Below are positions 1-6,283 of a stretch of DNA of 30,767 nucleotides, in pieces; the first letter of the stretch is position 1, and the number at the start of each line of letters is the position of its first letter. The notes under the pieces are model-generated. The model worked only from the letters and a program-made list of their open reading frames with translations. It was not told the origin of the DNA and ran no database searches. The stretch covers positions 1-30,767 of the forward strand of contig CAZSGH010000034.1 of assembly GCA_964606405.1 (NCBI GenBank), given 5' to 3'. A program made the translations under genes and the position numbers. The DNA comes from GCA-002282575 sp964606405 (GTDB lineage Bacteria > Pseudomonadota > Gammaproteobacteria > Thiomicrospirales > Thiomicrospiraceae).

Positions 1-1436
1 CAGTGTTGGCTGGGGCAAATTCCGCAGCCTCTTTGGCTTCTATGCCGATTGGTAATCTTTTGCTAGATGAGATTGATCGTTATGAGCATGACATCGATGG
101 GGAGGGCGACCCGATCAAAATTGCTGAGGCGCGTACCACTACCTTTCGACGGGCAAAAATCCTGCTGATTTCGTCGCCAACCATCGAGAGCTTGAGTCGA
201 ATTAATAAAGAGTTTTTAGCTTCTGATCAGCGTCATTACCATGTTCCTTGTCCGCATTGTGGTGAACACCAAGTGTTGAAGTTTGAGCAGTTGCGTTGGC
301 CAGAAAAAAAGCCAGAAGAGGCACTGTATTACTGCGAGCATTGTGGTACGGGTATCGAGCATAGCCATAAAACATGGATGTTGGATAACGGGTATTGGCT
401 GGTTAACAATCCAGAAAGCAAGGTTGCTGGGTTTCATATTTCTGGGTTGTATGGTCCTTCTGGGTTGGCATTGACTTGGGGAGAGATTGCCGCTGAATAT
501 GATGATGTTAAGTATGATCCAGTTCGTCTGAAGGTGTTCAAAAACACACGCTTAGGAATCGTTGAAAAAGACCCAACCGAAAAATTGGAATGGGAAGAAT
601 TAAAGGCGCGAGCTGAAGACTTTCCATTGCGAACCATGCCTACTGGTTGTTTGGCAGTGACCGTTGGTGTGGACGTGCAGAAAGACAGGTTTGCGATTTT
701 GGCTTTAGGGCATGGTAGAGGTGGGCAGCAATGGGTGTTGGACTTTGTTGAGCTAGAAACAGATCCAACCAAGCCAGAAACTTGGGATAGCCTAACAAGT
801 TACCTAAACGAGCCATTTAGCAGTGCGGATGGCTTTAATGTGAAGGCTTTGTGCGTGGCGATTGATTCGGGTAACTGGCAAAACGAGGTATTGTCTTATG
901 TGCGGCGTAAGCCGGTTGTCGGGCTGTTTGCAACCAAGGGAGCAAGTACTTATGGCAAACCCATTATTGGCAGGCCTTCTAAAGTCGATTTGACTATTCG
1001 CGGTAAGATAATGCCGGGCGGTGCTGAGCAGTGGCAGGTAGGGCATGATACGGCTAAGTTTAGTATTTTCTCGCGCTTGCAGGCCGATAAAAACACTGAG
1101 TATAACGAGGATAGACGGGTGCATTTTTGCAAATATTTGCCCGATTATTTTTACGTACAGCTCACGGCTGAAGTTTACGACCCACATAAGCGTAAATGGG
1201 TAAAGGTGCATCAACGTAATGAGGGGTTAGATACCTATGTTTATGCATTGGCGGCGTCTTATCATCCGCGCGTGCGCATTAACTTGTGGAACGATGCTAA
1301 GTGGGATTCAGTTGAGTCGAGATTAAAACCAAAACAGCAAGCCGACTTATTTAACACGGACAACGCGATAGGCGAGCCTGTAACTCATGAAAATGCCGCT
1401 AACGCGTCAAAAGCGAAAAGGAGACGTTGGGTATGA
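1..1436 (+). CDS. Phage terminase large subunit, GpA type (5' partial)
   Basis: This is the packaging motor and nuclease that cuts concatemeric phage DNA and threads it into the prohead through the portal. The reading frame is open from the left edge, so the amino terminus and Walker A are outside the window. The visible part starts in the ATPase domain, with a Walker B-like LLLDEIDRY about 20 residues in. A zinc-ribbon pair follows (CPHCGEH and YYCEHCG), then the long carboxy-terminal nuclease domain with VGVDVQKDRF and AIDSGNW, which carry the family's acidic metal ligands. The tail is basic (KAKRRRWV). The organisation matches lambda gpA (PF05876). The stop overlaps the next start as ATGA. 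A small terminase subunit is expected to the left. Unlike lambda, gpW and the portal do not follow directly but lie about 9.6 kb downstream. Confidence 0.95.
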   Translation, partial: VLAGANSAASLASMPIGNLLLDEIDRYEHDIDGEGDPIKIAEARTTTFRRAKILLISSPTIESLSRINKEFLASDQRHYHVPCPHCGEHQVLKFEQLRWPEKKPEEALYYCEHCGTGIEHSHKTWMLDNGYWLVNNPESKVAGFHISGLYGPSGLALTWGEIAAEYDDVKYDPVRLKVFKNTRLGIVEKDPTEKLEWEELKARAEDFPLRTMPTGCLAVTVGVDVQKDRFAILALGHGRGGQQWVLDFVELETDPTKPETWDSLTSYLNEPFSSADGFNVKALCVAIDSGNWQNEVLSYVRRKPVVGLFATKGASTYGKPIIGRPSKVDLTIRGKIMPGGAEQWQVGHDTAKFSIFSRLQADKNTEYNEDRRVHFCKYLPDYFYVQLTAEVYDPHKRKWVKVHQRNEGLDTYVYALAASYHPRVRINLWNDAKWDSVESRLKPKQQADLFNTDNAIGEPVTHENAANASKAKRRRWV

Positions 1437-1732
1437 CCTCGGAAGATTGGGTAGCGTTAGTTGGCTACCGCAAAGCAAACAGATTGTTTTTGGAATATGG
1501 TGGGCAAAGCGTGCACATCCCTAAGTTCCCGAGCGACAGTCACCCGCTGGCTAAATTATTGGGCTACGACTCACTGGTGATGTTGTCGGATAAGTATTGC
1601 AGCGAATTGCTATGGGTGCCACGTATGAACGCAGTTCTGGATGATTTTAAGCGTGCCTTGGGTGTGCCAAGAAGCCGACGACAACGCAAAGGGATATTCT
1701 CTTGTCCGCTGCAGAAAAGCCTGCTGGATTAG
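1433..1732 (+). CDS. Mor-like small protein lacking a clear HTH
   Basis: A 99-residue protein that starts in an ATGA overlap with the terminase stop; this start is preferred over a TTG two codons upstream. It contains the two phrases typical of the amino-terminal dimerisation domain of Mu Mor/C-type activators: GGQSVHIPKF, then HPLAKLLGYDSL, then a repeat-like LLWVPR. Mor-family proteins normally continue into a helix-turn-helix that binds DNA. Here the rest is short and basic (DDFKRALGVPRSRRQRKG) and no HTH is recognisable. It may be a truncated relative, or a DNA-binding protein using the basic tail. Its position behind the terminase suggests late co-expression. The family assignment is by eye and moderate. 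Confidence 0.65.
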   Translation: MTSEDWVALVGYRKANRLFLEYGGQSVHIPKFPSDSHPLAKLLGYDSLVMLSDKYCSELLWVPRMNAVLDDFKRALGVPRSRRQRKGIFSCPLQKSLLD

Positions 1733-1911
1733 TGGTAATCAACGAATGCACCGACAGCATGGCGGTGCATGTGCTTGCACACCTTGCGCTTAAGAACTTA
1801 AAGCGTAGGGTGTGGACAAGGGAGGAGGTTGAAGCGTGGCTGAAAGGGATGGATGGGGAAACTCAGCAAGCGGTAAGGGATAAGATGAATGATGCTTGCT
1901 TTTTGAATTAA
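1702..1911 (+). CDS. Small phage protein of unknown function
   Basis: A 69-residue acidic/basic protein overlapping the end of the Mor-like gene by 31 nt in another frame. The start is a TTG at 1702, chosen because AAAGGGA lies 7 nt before it and no ATG is available. The sequence begins SAAEKPAGLVVINECTD and carries a helical charged segment (TREEVEAWLKGMDGET) near the carboxy end. No known domain is recognised. Compact overlap with its neighbour argues that it is translated as part of the same unit. The gene ends at the edge of a perfect palindrome that starts the next transcription unit. Confidence 0.55.
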   Translation: MSAAEKPAGLVVINECTDSMAVHVLAHLALKNLKRRVWTREEVEAWLKGMDGETQQAVRDKMNDACFLN

Positions 1912-1963
1912 CTTCTCACAGTGAGAAGTTGTGTTATCATTTGCATGTGCCCGTTGTAGCGGG
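1910..1963 (+). promoter_or_regulatory. Promoter with palindromic operator and 5' leader hairpin
   Basis: AACTTCTCAC-A-GTGAGAAGTT (1910-1930) is a perfect 10-bp inverted repeat around one base. It covers a possible -35 (TTCTCA, 1913-1918). An extended -10, TG-T-TATCAT (1932-1940), follows at 16-bp spacing. About 10 nt after the -10 there is a small hairpin CCCG-ttgtag-CGGG (1950-1963), which would lie at the very 5' end of the transcript. The arrangement suggests a repressor-controlled promoter for the DUF3467-like/PBECR/DUF2283 genes. The palindrome may be read by one of those proteins or by a phage regulator. The sequence features are direct; their function is inferred. Confidence 0.55.
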
Positions 1964-2014
1964 TATTTTGTTTGCGGTTTTCAGCACCATAAACATAACC
2001 ATAAGGATTTTGAA

Positions 2015-2281
2015 ATGAACGAATTAGAAACTAAAAATCAAGAAGTTGCGAAGCATAATTTGTCTAATATTAGTTATGGTTATGCAAGCTCAGTGCTTGT
2101 TCAGTCTACACAAGATGATATTGGTGTAGGTTTTGCTGTGCCAAAATTTAGTGAAGATGGTAGCGTTTACTTGGATTACCATACCCTTGTCAGAATGCCA
2201 ATTAGCGTTGCACAAAGACTGGCTTTGTCTATTAATCAGGCAGTTGCTGACTTAGAAAGCGCGGAAGCTGAACAGTCATAA
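2015..2281 (+). CDS. DUF3467-like small protein
   Basis: An 88-residue protein. The start is the ATG at 2015, with AAGGA upstream, and not an in-frame TTG 84 nt earlier that lies inside the promoter/leader. The central ASSVLVQSTQDDIGVGFAVP strand pattern, followed by RMPISVAQRLALSINQAV, resembles DUF3467, in which a beta sheet is followed by an 'M-P-x-x-A-(K/Q)-x-L' helix. Function in that family is unknown. It is the first gene of a three-gene unit, with a TAATG overlap to the PBECR-type gene, so it may be the partner or antitoxin of that putative nuclease. The domain call is by eye and not secure. Confidence 0.6.
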   Translation: MNELETKNQEVAKHNLSNISYGYASSVLVQSTQDDIGVGFAVPKFSEDGSVYLDYHTLVRMPISVAQRLALSINQAVADLESAEAEQS

Positions 2282-2601
2282 TGCATTCAGCTATTTTAGA
2301 GGTTTCAACACCAATAGGTGATGTGAAACTGTACCAAAACACATGGGAAAATCACATTATTGATAGGCATCCTGAAATGGATGGTCGTCTTGATGATGTT
2401 AAAACTTCACTTGTAGACCCTGACCATATCCGTGAGGGTAGAAAGCCAGCAACAGAAAACCTCTTTGTAAGAGAGTATATTAAACACGATATTTGTGTAA
2501 GCACCAGATTTATGCCTGATTATGGGCATCATATTGTAACCACCGCTTACACCACAGAGTCAGTAACAGACTCAAAAGGTAAGATTGTATGGCCAAAATA
2601 A
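2281..2601 (+). CDS. PBECR/DUF4258-like putative RNase
   Basis: A 106-residue protein coupled by TAATG to the gene before it. The pattern W-x-x-H-I-I-D-R-HPEM, then VDPDHIREGR, then LFVREYI, then HIVTTAYTTESV, ending in IVWPK, is that of phage BECR-fold nucleases (PBECR/DUF4258 groups related to barnase, EndoU, colicin D and RelE). These proteins are usually toxins or phage-borne RNases. The paired His residues (WENH and DRHPE) and Arg/Thr near the end are candidates for the active site. It is flanked by two small proteins that could neutralise it. RNase activity is inferred from the family; target and biological role are unknown. Confidence 0.6.
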   Translation: MHSAILEVSTPIGDVKLYQNTWENHIIDRHPEMDGRLDDVKTSLVDPDHIREGRKPATENLFVREYIKHDICVSTRFMPDYGHHIVTTAYTTESVTDSKGKIVWPK

Positions 2602-2858
2602 TGCTTAATAATGATTTGACCGCCAGCTATGATGAATTAGCTGATACCCTGTATTTATCACGCGGTGTTCCTAAGCGAGTTGCTTCATCGGCAGTGGATG
2701 AAAACTATGTTATCGTTAGAAAGGTTGATGGGGTTGTTTGTGGTATTACGATTGATGGATTTAAGGATCGCCATATAGATCATTCTTGGCGTGCTGATTT
2801 TGTTTCTAATTATTTTCCAGATGCTGACATTATGAAAATAGAGTCTTTAATTGCGTAG
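2589..2858 (+). CDS. DUF2283 family small protein
   Basis: An 89-residue protein overlapping the end of the PBECR-type gene by 13 nt. The core 'SYDELADTLYLSRG ... VDENYVIVRKVDGVVCGITIDGF' is the signature of DUF2283 (YDexaDalYI ... vdGevvGIei). DUF2283 genes often sit next to DUF4258/RelE-like toxins, which supports an antitoxin or immunity role, but no biochemical function is established. The tail (DFVSNYFPDADIMKIESLIA) is an added helix. It is the last gene of the unit, with hairpins 7 nt beyond its stop. Confidence 0.75.
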   Translation: MAKIMLNNDLTASYDELADTLYLSRGVPKRVASSAVDENYVIVRKVDGVVCGITIDGFKDRHIDHSWRADFVSNYFPDADIMKIESLIA

Positions 2859-2966
2859 TTAAAACCCAACTAGTTGGGGCTTTTCAGCCCCATTATGACT
2901 AACATCCCCACGCAGCGTCGAACAAACCACAACGATCAAAACCCACACCACAAACCACTTTCGCAT
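2859..2966 (-). CDS. Possible 35-aa membrane or secreted peptide
   Basis: A short minus-strand frame with a GAGG ribosome site five bases before its ATG. It encodes a basic start (MRKWF), a strongly hydrophobic stretch (VVWVLIVVVCSTL) and a polar tail (GAEKPQLVGF). It resembles a signal or anchor peptide, and an extended -10 (TGCTATAAC on the minus strand) lies upstream. Its stop overlaps the hairpin after the DUF2283 gene. It could be a chance frame. No family is recognised. Confidence 0.3.
   Translation of the reverse strand: MRKWFVVWVLIVVVCSTLRGDVSHNGAEKPQLVGF
2865..2891 (+). terminator. Overlapping hairpins after DUF2283 gene
   Basis: CCCAAC-ta-GTTGGG (2865-2878) and GGGGC-ttttca-GCCCC (2876-2891) are two mutually exclusive stems just past the stop. 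The second lacks a long U run, so termination may be weak or may act on the minus strand. Between here and 3117 there is AT-rich sequence with no plus-strand gene; the only coding candidate is the minus-strand 35-aa frame. Confidence 0.45.
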
Positions 2967-3117
2967 AACCACCTCGTTTTTTCATTTACTTATGATGGTT
3001 ATAGCAATTTTTTCTAAAAATTTTTGCTGCTACTGTAAAAAAGTGCTTAACAGTCACAATCTATATACGCTTTTCTCTGGCAGGCCTTGGCTGTTTTGTG
3101 GTTCAAATAGAAAAAAG

Positions 3118-3145
3118 AAATAAAGCGCCAAATGGCGCTTTATTT
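3118..3145. terminator. Bidirectional terminator
   Basis: AAATAAAGCGCC-aaat-GGCGCTTTATTT is a perfect 12-bp stem with a 4-nt loop. It has A/T-rich flanks on both sides and lies 15 bp past the stop of the minus-strand HsdR-N gene. It fits a rho-independent terminator for that gene and could work in both directions. Confidence 0.8.
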
Positions 3146-3159
3146 ATTGAGAACTGGCT

Positions 3160-4248
3160 TTACTCGCCAGCCTCATAAGCGGCAACGGTTGCTTTCAACC
3201 GATCAGCAAAGTCGTGTATTTTATCAACATCATCAATTTGAATCTTCTCTTCTTCTTTGCCGTTAAACAGACCAAGCACCAAGCGTGATGTATTGTTGAA
3301 TCGTAAACGGCAGATAGGTTTACGGTTATTGTCATCAAGTAGTATGGCGCAGTATGATTGTGCATCTCTCATAAAAACACGTTTTGGCGGTACAATATCA
3401 CGCAAAATTGAGCGTATGATATGGAATCCTTCAAGCTCATCTGCAGTTGTTATAATATCTTTACCTTCTTGCTCAGACTGTGCATCAGCTTCCTTTTGAT
3501 CTTCTACTGCCACGCCAGTTACTACCTCGCTATCTGGGCGCATGGCATTGTTAAGAATGTCATTAATCTTGCTCGATATGAGTTGTTGAAAAGCGCGCTT
3601 AGTGATAGCAGCAAATTGGTCTTTGATGGCTGGCGTAAAGCGTTTCCCTTGTAATAAATCTGCAGCGACCAACTTAACAAATTCATCTGTAGGATTTGTC
3701 ATTAGATCCGCAATAACATGGCGAATGGCGCGAGCATATTTAAGGTCACTTGCGGTTGCCAGAATTGCATCAACGTCAAAAGATGATTTCCCAAACTTCT
3801 TTAGTTCTTCGACCTCTGCATCTTTAAACGTCAAAATATTGAACTCAAGAAAAGGCTTCTCGTCCATTTTATTTGGTTGATCTAGGTCGGTAAAAAACTT
3901 ATAAACGATGCCATTTGTAAGTACACCAAAGCGAGCTTCGGTAACATGGAAGTAACGAAATAATTGTGAGGCATGATTGATGTTTAGATCAGTTGTACAT
4001 GACTTGCACTCGAAGATGAGGACGGGTTTATTCTCGCGGAGAATCGCATAATCGACTTTTTCACCTTTCTTTGTTCCAATGTCTGCGATAAGCTCGGGGG
4101 TAACTTCTGTAGGGTCAAACACGTTATAACCCAATGCCTGAATAAATGGCATAATCATTGCATTCTTTGTAGCTTCTTCGGTTTGAATCAGTGAGCGGGT
4201 ATTTTCGACTCGAGTTGAGATAGCGCGTAATTGATCTAATAAGTCCAT
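3160..4248 (-). CDS. HsdR N-terminal-type nuclease (stand-alone)
   Basis: A 362-residue protein built on the HSDR_N/HSDR_N_2 fold, the PD-(D/E)XK nuclease domain found at the start of type I restriction subunits. The core is visible: TEEATKNAMIMPFIQALGY (helix with E24/E25), then KVDYAIL (D66), then VLIFECKS (E80, K82), then the RYFHVTEARFGVLTNG strand-helix unit. No helicase motor or methylase/specificity partner is present. The rest (about 140-360) is a helical region followed by a beta-rich domain containing IIRSILRDIVPPKRVFMRD and CAILLDDNNRKPICRLRF, shared with phage and plasmid stand-alone members. It is transcribed against the phage genes with its own promoter and terminator, as a lysogenic conversion ('moron') gene would be. 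A defence role is plausible but unproven. Confidence 0.8.
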   Translation of the reverse strand: MDLLDQLRAISTRVENTRSLIQTEEATKNAMIMPFIQALGYNVFDPTEVTPELIADIGTKKGEKVDYAILRENKPVLIFECKSCTTDLNINHASQLFRYFHVTEARFGVLTNGIVYKFFTDLDQPNKMDEKPFLEFNILTFKDAEVEELKKFGKSSFDVDAILATASDLKYARAIRHVIADLMTNPTDEFVKLVAADLLQGKRFTPAIKDQFAAITKRAFQQLISSKINDILNNAMRPDSEVVTGVAVEDQKEADAQSEQEGKDIITTADELEGFHIIRSILRDIVPPKRVFMRDAQSYCAILLDDNNRKPICRLRFNNTSRLVLGLFNGKEEEKIQIDDVDKIHDFADRLKATVAAYEAGE

Positions 4249-4259
4249 ATTTATACCTC

Positions 4260-4315
4260 TTGCTTGTTAAACGATGTTGTTGCTATACTAGCACACGTAT
4301 CGCAAAAAACGATAC
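4260..4315 (+). promoter_or_regulatory. Rightward promoter with GTATCG/CGATAC operator
   Basis: TTGCTT (4260-4265), 18 bp, then an extended -10 TGC-TATACT (4281-4289), points rightwards towards the replication genes. Immediately downstream, GTATCG-caaaaaa-CGATAC (4297-4315) is a perfect inverted repeat at the expected transcription start. That is a typical operator place for a phage repressor, and it would also lie in the upstream region of the divergent HsdR-N gene. The motifs are direct; the regulator is unknown. Confidence 0.5.
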
Positions 4316-4319
4316 ACGG

Positions 4320-4527
4320 AATTGGCGTTCCGTCGTTTTAAACAGGGTTAGAACAAAGCCCCTTATGGGCTTTTTGTGTTTCTAGCCACCAGCACCTACT
4401 CTACGAGCAGGCTGTTTGGGAAGAGCAGCAATGCTCGCCGAGTTTCTGTTTAATCGGTACGCCAATTTCCAAATAGTCTGTTCACCATAATTGGCGTTAT
4501 GGGGTTCAGGTTTGCAGCTTTAAACAG
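4320..4527. repeat. Three-copy AATTGGCGT...TTAAACAG module
   Basis: The two half-motifs AATTGGCGT and TTAAACAG (or ATTAAACAG) occur together three times. Copy 1 is forward at 4320-4345, copy 2 is inverted at about 4445-4467, and copy 3 is forward at 4489-4527. Copies 2 and 3 also make an inverted repeat (ACGCCAATT/AATTGGCGT). The block fills most of the gap between the divergent promoters and the first small replication gene. Operator array, structured leader and replication site are all possible. Confidence 0.45.
4355..4375 (+). terminator. Terminator in the leader of the replication operon
   Basis: AAAGCCC-cttat-GGGCTTT followed by TT lies about 60 nt past the proposed start at 4297 and 165 nt before the first gene. 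It would stop or attenuate the rightward transcript early unless read through, reminiscent of lambda tR sites. Confidence 0.6.
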
Positions 4528-4539
4528 AAGGCATACGCC

Positions 4540-4683
4540 ATGAACAAACTTATCCCTATTGCTGGCACACGCATGTGCGAGTACAAAGTTGTTGCACCTC
4601 GCAGCATCTCATCAAAAATCATTACAGCCGTTAAAACCCTTGCCCGCGATTACTTTGTCGCCATTGGGGTGCGTCATGGCTAA
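4540..4683 (+). CDS. 47-aa phage protein of unknown function
   Basis: A short frame starting at ATG 4540 (AGAAGG upstream) and stopping at 4683, encoding a basic 47-residue protein that begins MNKLIPIAGTRMCEYKVVAP and ends ARDYFVAIGVRHG. The stop overlaps the next start (4676) by eight bases, which argues for translational coupling in a real operon. No domain is recognised. It is the first gene behind the rightward promoter and leader. Confidence 0.5.
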   Translation: MNKLIPIAGTRMCEYKVVAPRSISSKIITAVKTLARDYFVAIGVRHG

Positions 4684-5089
4684 GATCACCGCGCAACAAG
4701 TAGCCGAAATTAAAAACCTGCTCAAGTTCTCATGCGCAAGCTGGGTATTTTCTAGCAGCGATATGAACAAGGTTTATGAAACCATCAAACACCAGTTCAA
4801 CGTTGCCACCATAGGCGACCTAGACGAGGACCAGTATTACGAAGTGCTGGAGTATCTTGAAACCGTTCGCATGCAAGTCATGAAAATCACCGTCATCCTC
4901 AACGACCTTAAAGAGCATAGCTTCAGACATTGCCTACTCGGTGGCGCGCCATTAACCAGCATCATCGTGCGCAAATACCGCGCCCAACTCGACGAATTAC
5001 CGCCCGTGGTTAACTGGGCAAAAATGGTTCAAGACCTAGACACAGCCAAACAAGCCGCCAAAGCAGCACTGGAGGCGGCTCATGTTTGA
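4676..5089 (+). CDS. ORF6C-like domain protein
   Basis: A 137-residue protein with its start at ATG 4676, inside the end of the 47-aa gene; a longer frame without a ribosome site is rejected. The first half, from ITAQQVAEIKNLLK through DMNKVYETIKHQFNVATI to DEDQYYEVLEYLETV, matches the helical ORF6C pattern (a Y-x-x-I-Y/L-x-x-F-x-V segment, then a Y-x-x-x-x-Y-L helix). That domain is usually found at the carboxy end of phage antirepressors. Here it stands without Bro-N or KilA-N. The remainder is helical and Ala-rich at the end. The stop overlaps the O-like gene by eight bases. Likely an early regulatory or replication accessory protein. Confidence 0.55.
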   Translation: MAKITAQQVAEIKNLLKFSCASWVFSSSDMNKVYETIKHQFNVATIGDLDEDQYYEVLEYLETVRMQVMKITVILNDLKEHSFRHCLLGGAPLTSIIVRKYRAQLDELPPVVNWAKMVQDLDTAKQAAKAALEAAHV

Positions 5090-6185
5090 CCACAAACACA
5101 TGACCTACAGCGGAACAGCGGTGGCATACGCTACCCTGCCAATGTACATGCTCAACATCATCATGCTCGATAACCGCCTAACACCAGCAGCCAAGCTGGT
5201 GTTTGTTCGTTTGATGGCCTATGCCAGTGCCGTTGGGGTTGGCTTTTTTGGCATCACCACGCCTTGGGTGCAAAACAACACGGGTCTATGTCGCAAAACA
5301 GTATCCCGAAGCTTAGACCTGCTTGCCCAGCACGGCTACCTAAACGAAAACGGAATCGTCTACCAAGAACCACCGCAGCAAGCCAAAAGGGTGGTTGTTC
5401 GGGAACCCAAATACACCACACCACAGAGCGTACAAGTACACCATTTTCCCGACGCCACGAAAATGGTCGTGCCAGCCATATCGCCCAAAGAATTAGAAGT
5501 CGATTTAGGCATCGACCTAGAAAACATCCCAGACTTAGACCTGAGCCTAGATTTCGACATAGACCAAGCCCTAACCACCGACCTTGGCTTAGACCTAGAT
5601 CTAACCGTCAATTTAGAGCAAGATACGAACATAGGCGACCAACTCAACGACCTGTTAAAGTCACTTGGAAGCATCAAAAGAGTGGGTAAAAATGTCCCAG
5701 TAGCGCAGAGTAGGGTGGAAAAAATGTCCCAACAAAGTGGACAAAAAGTCCCACAACAGGGAAAAAATGTCCCACTCCATATAACAATCCCTAATAACAA
5801 TCAGAAATTAAACACTCCAGCGCCTAGCGTCGCTGTTGGGGTGTTGCCTTCGACTTCGTCAAAAGGGTTTGTTGAACCGAGCAGACCAAAACCACTGGCA
5901 AGCTTTCTGCCCACCATCGCCAAAGGTCAGACGGTCGCCATTGGCAAACCAACAGCCAGCCTAAGCCAGCAACACACCAACTACATCGCCACAGCCCTAC
6001 AGCGCATGAACGTGACCAGCCCAAGCGAACGCAAACGCTACACCAACGAAATCGCCTACGCTGCCACCAAAGGCGCGTTTGCTCAAACCTACCGCCACAC
6101 ACCGATCAAAGCCATCCGCGCCTGCCTAAACTTGGTCGAAGCTGGCAAGTGGCGAGCGAATGGGGGGGATGTATTAGAAAATTAA
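5082..6185 (+). CDS. O-like replication initiation protein with winged helix
   Basis: A 367-residue protein, probably the phage initiator that binds the origin and recruits helicase. Residues about 30-95 form a winged helix (RLTPAAKLVFVRLMAY, then TTPWVQNNTGLCRKTVSRSL, then LAQHGYLNENG), like lambda O/phage RepO-type HTH domains. Residues about 139-180 are a striking Asp/Leu repeat (DLGIDLENIPDLDLSLDFDI) that must be a flexible acidic linker. Residues 200-236 contain the repeated KNVP/KVP phrase encoded by the iterons. The last ~80 residues (SQQHTNYIATALQRM ... ACLNLVEAGKW) form a helical carboxy domain, perhaps the helicase-loader contact. As in lambda O, iterons lie inside the gene. No separate helicase or loader gene is seen in the window. 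Confidence 0.75.
   Translation: MFDHKHMTYSGTAVAYATLPMYMLNIIMLDNRLTPAAKLVFVRLMAYASAVGVGFFGITTPWVQNNTGLCRKTVSRSLDLLAQHGYLNENGIVYQEPPQQAKRVVVREPKYTTPQSVQVHHFPDATKMVVPAISPKELEVDLGIDLENIPDLDLSLDFDIDQALTTDLGLDLDLTVNLEQDTNIGDQLNDLLKSLGSIKRVGKNVPVAQSRVEKMSQQSGQKVPQQGKNVPLHITIPNNNQKLNTPAPSVAVGVLPSTSSKGFVEPSRPKPLASFLPTIAKGQTVAIGKPTASLSQQHTNYIATALQRMNVTSPSERKRYTNEIAYAATKGAFAQTYRHTPIKAIRACLNLVEAGKWRANGGDVLEN
5682..5812 (+). other. Putative phage replication origin: four iterons plus AT-rich stretch
   Basis: Four 18-bp copies of about GTGG(G/A)NAAAAATGTCCCA lie at 5682-5699, 5714-5731, 5736-5753 and 5757-5774. Their starts are 32, 22 and 21 bp apart, close to three, two and two helical turns, so all would face one side of the DNA. 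AT-rich sequence (about 5779-5812, with ATATAACAA and CTAATAACAA) follows directly, where unwinding would be expected. Location inside an O-like gene copies the layout of lambda ori. Confidence 0.7.
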
Positions 6186-6193
6186 ACGCACTG

Positions 6194-6226
6194 TGCTATA
6201 CTTTGCCCGTACCCGTTTGTATGGGT
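6194..6226 (+). promoter_or_regulatory. Extended -10 promoter with 5' hairpin
   Basis: TGC-TATACT (6194-6202) is an extended -10. Nine bases later comes a hairpin ACCC-gtttgtat-GGGT (6211-6226), which would be at the 5' end of the RNA. The layout repeats that at 1932-1963 (TG-T-TATCAT plus CCCG hairpin). It probably drives the short membrane-protein genes that follow. Confidence 0.5.
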
Positions 6227-6250
6227 TTGATTATGCTAGGAGCTGATGCT

Positions 6251-6283
6251 ATGGCTCATACTAAAGAAGGCTGGGATGACTAA
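6251..6283 (+). CDS. Possible 10-codon minigene (leader peptide)
   Basis: ATG at 6251 has a strong AGGAG eight bases upstream and encodes MAHTKEGWDD before a TAA that overlaps the next ATG as TAATG. A well-placed ribosome site followed by coupling suggests a translated leader that hands ribosomes to the membrane protein gene. It could also be only the ribosome entry for that gene. Confidence 0.35.
   Translation: MAHTKEGWDD

Noticed and set aside
3160..4248. Complete type I restriction system
   Set aside because: Only the HsdR amino-terminal fold is present; there is no helicase, HsdM or HsdS.
5264..5689. Arg/His-rich plus-strand frame inside the O-like gene
   Set aside because: A shadow frame produced by the Asp/Leu repeat codons; composition is not protein-like.
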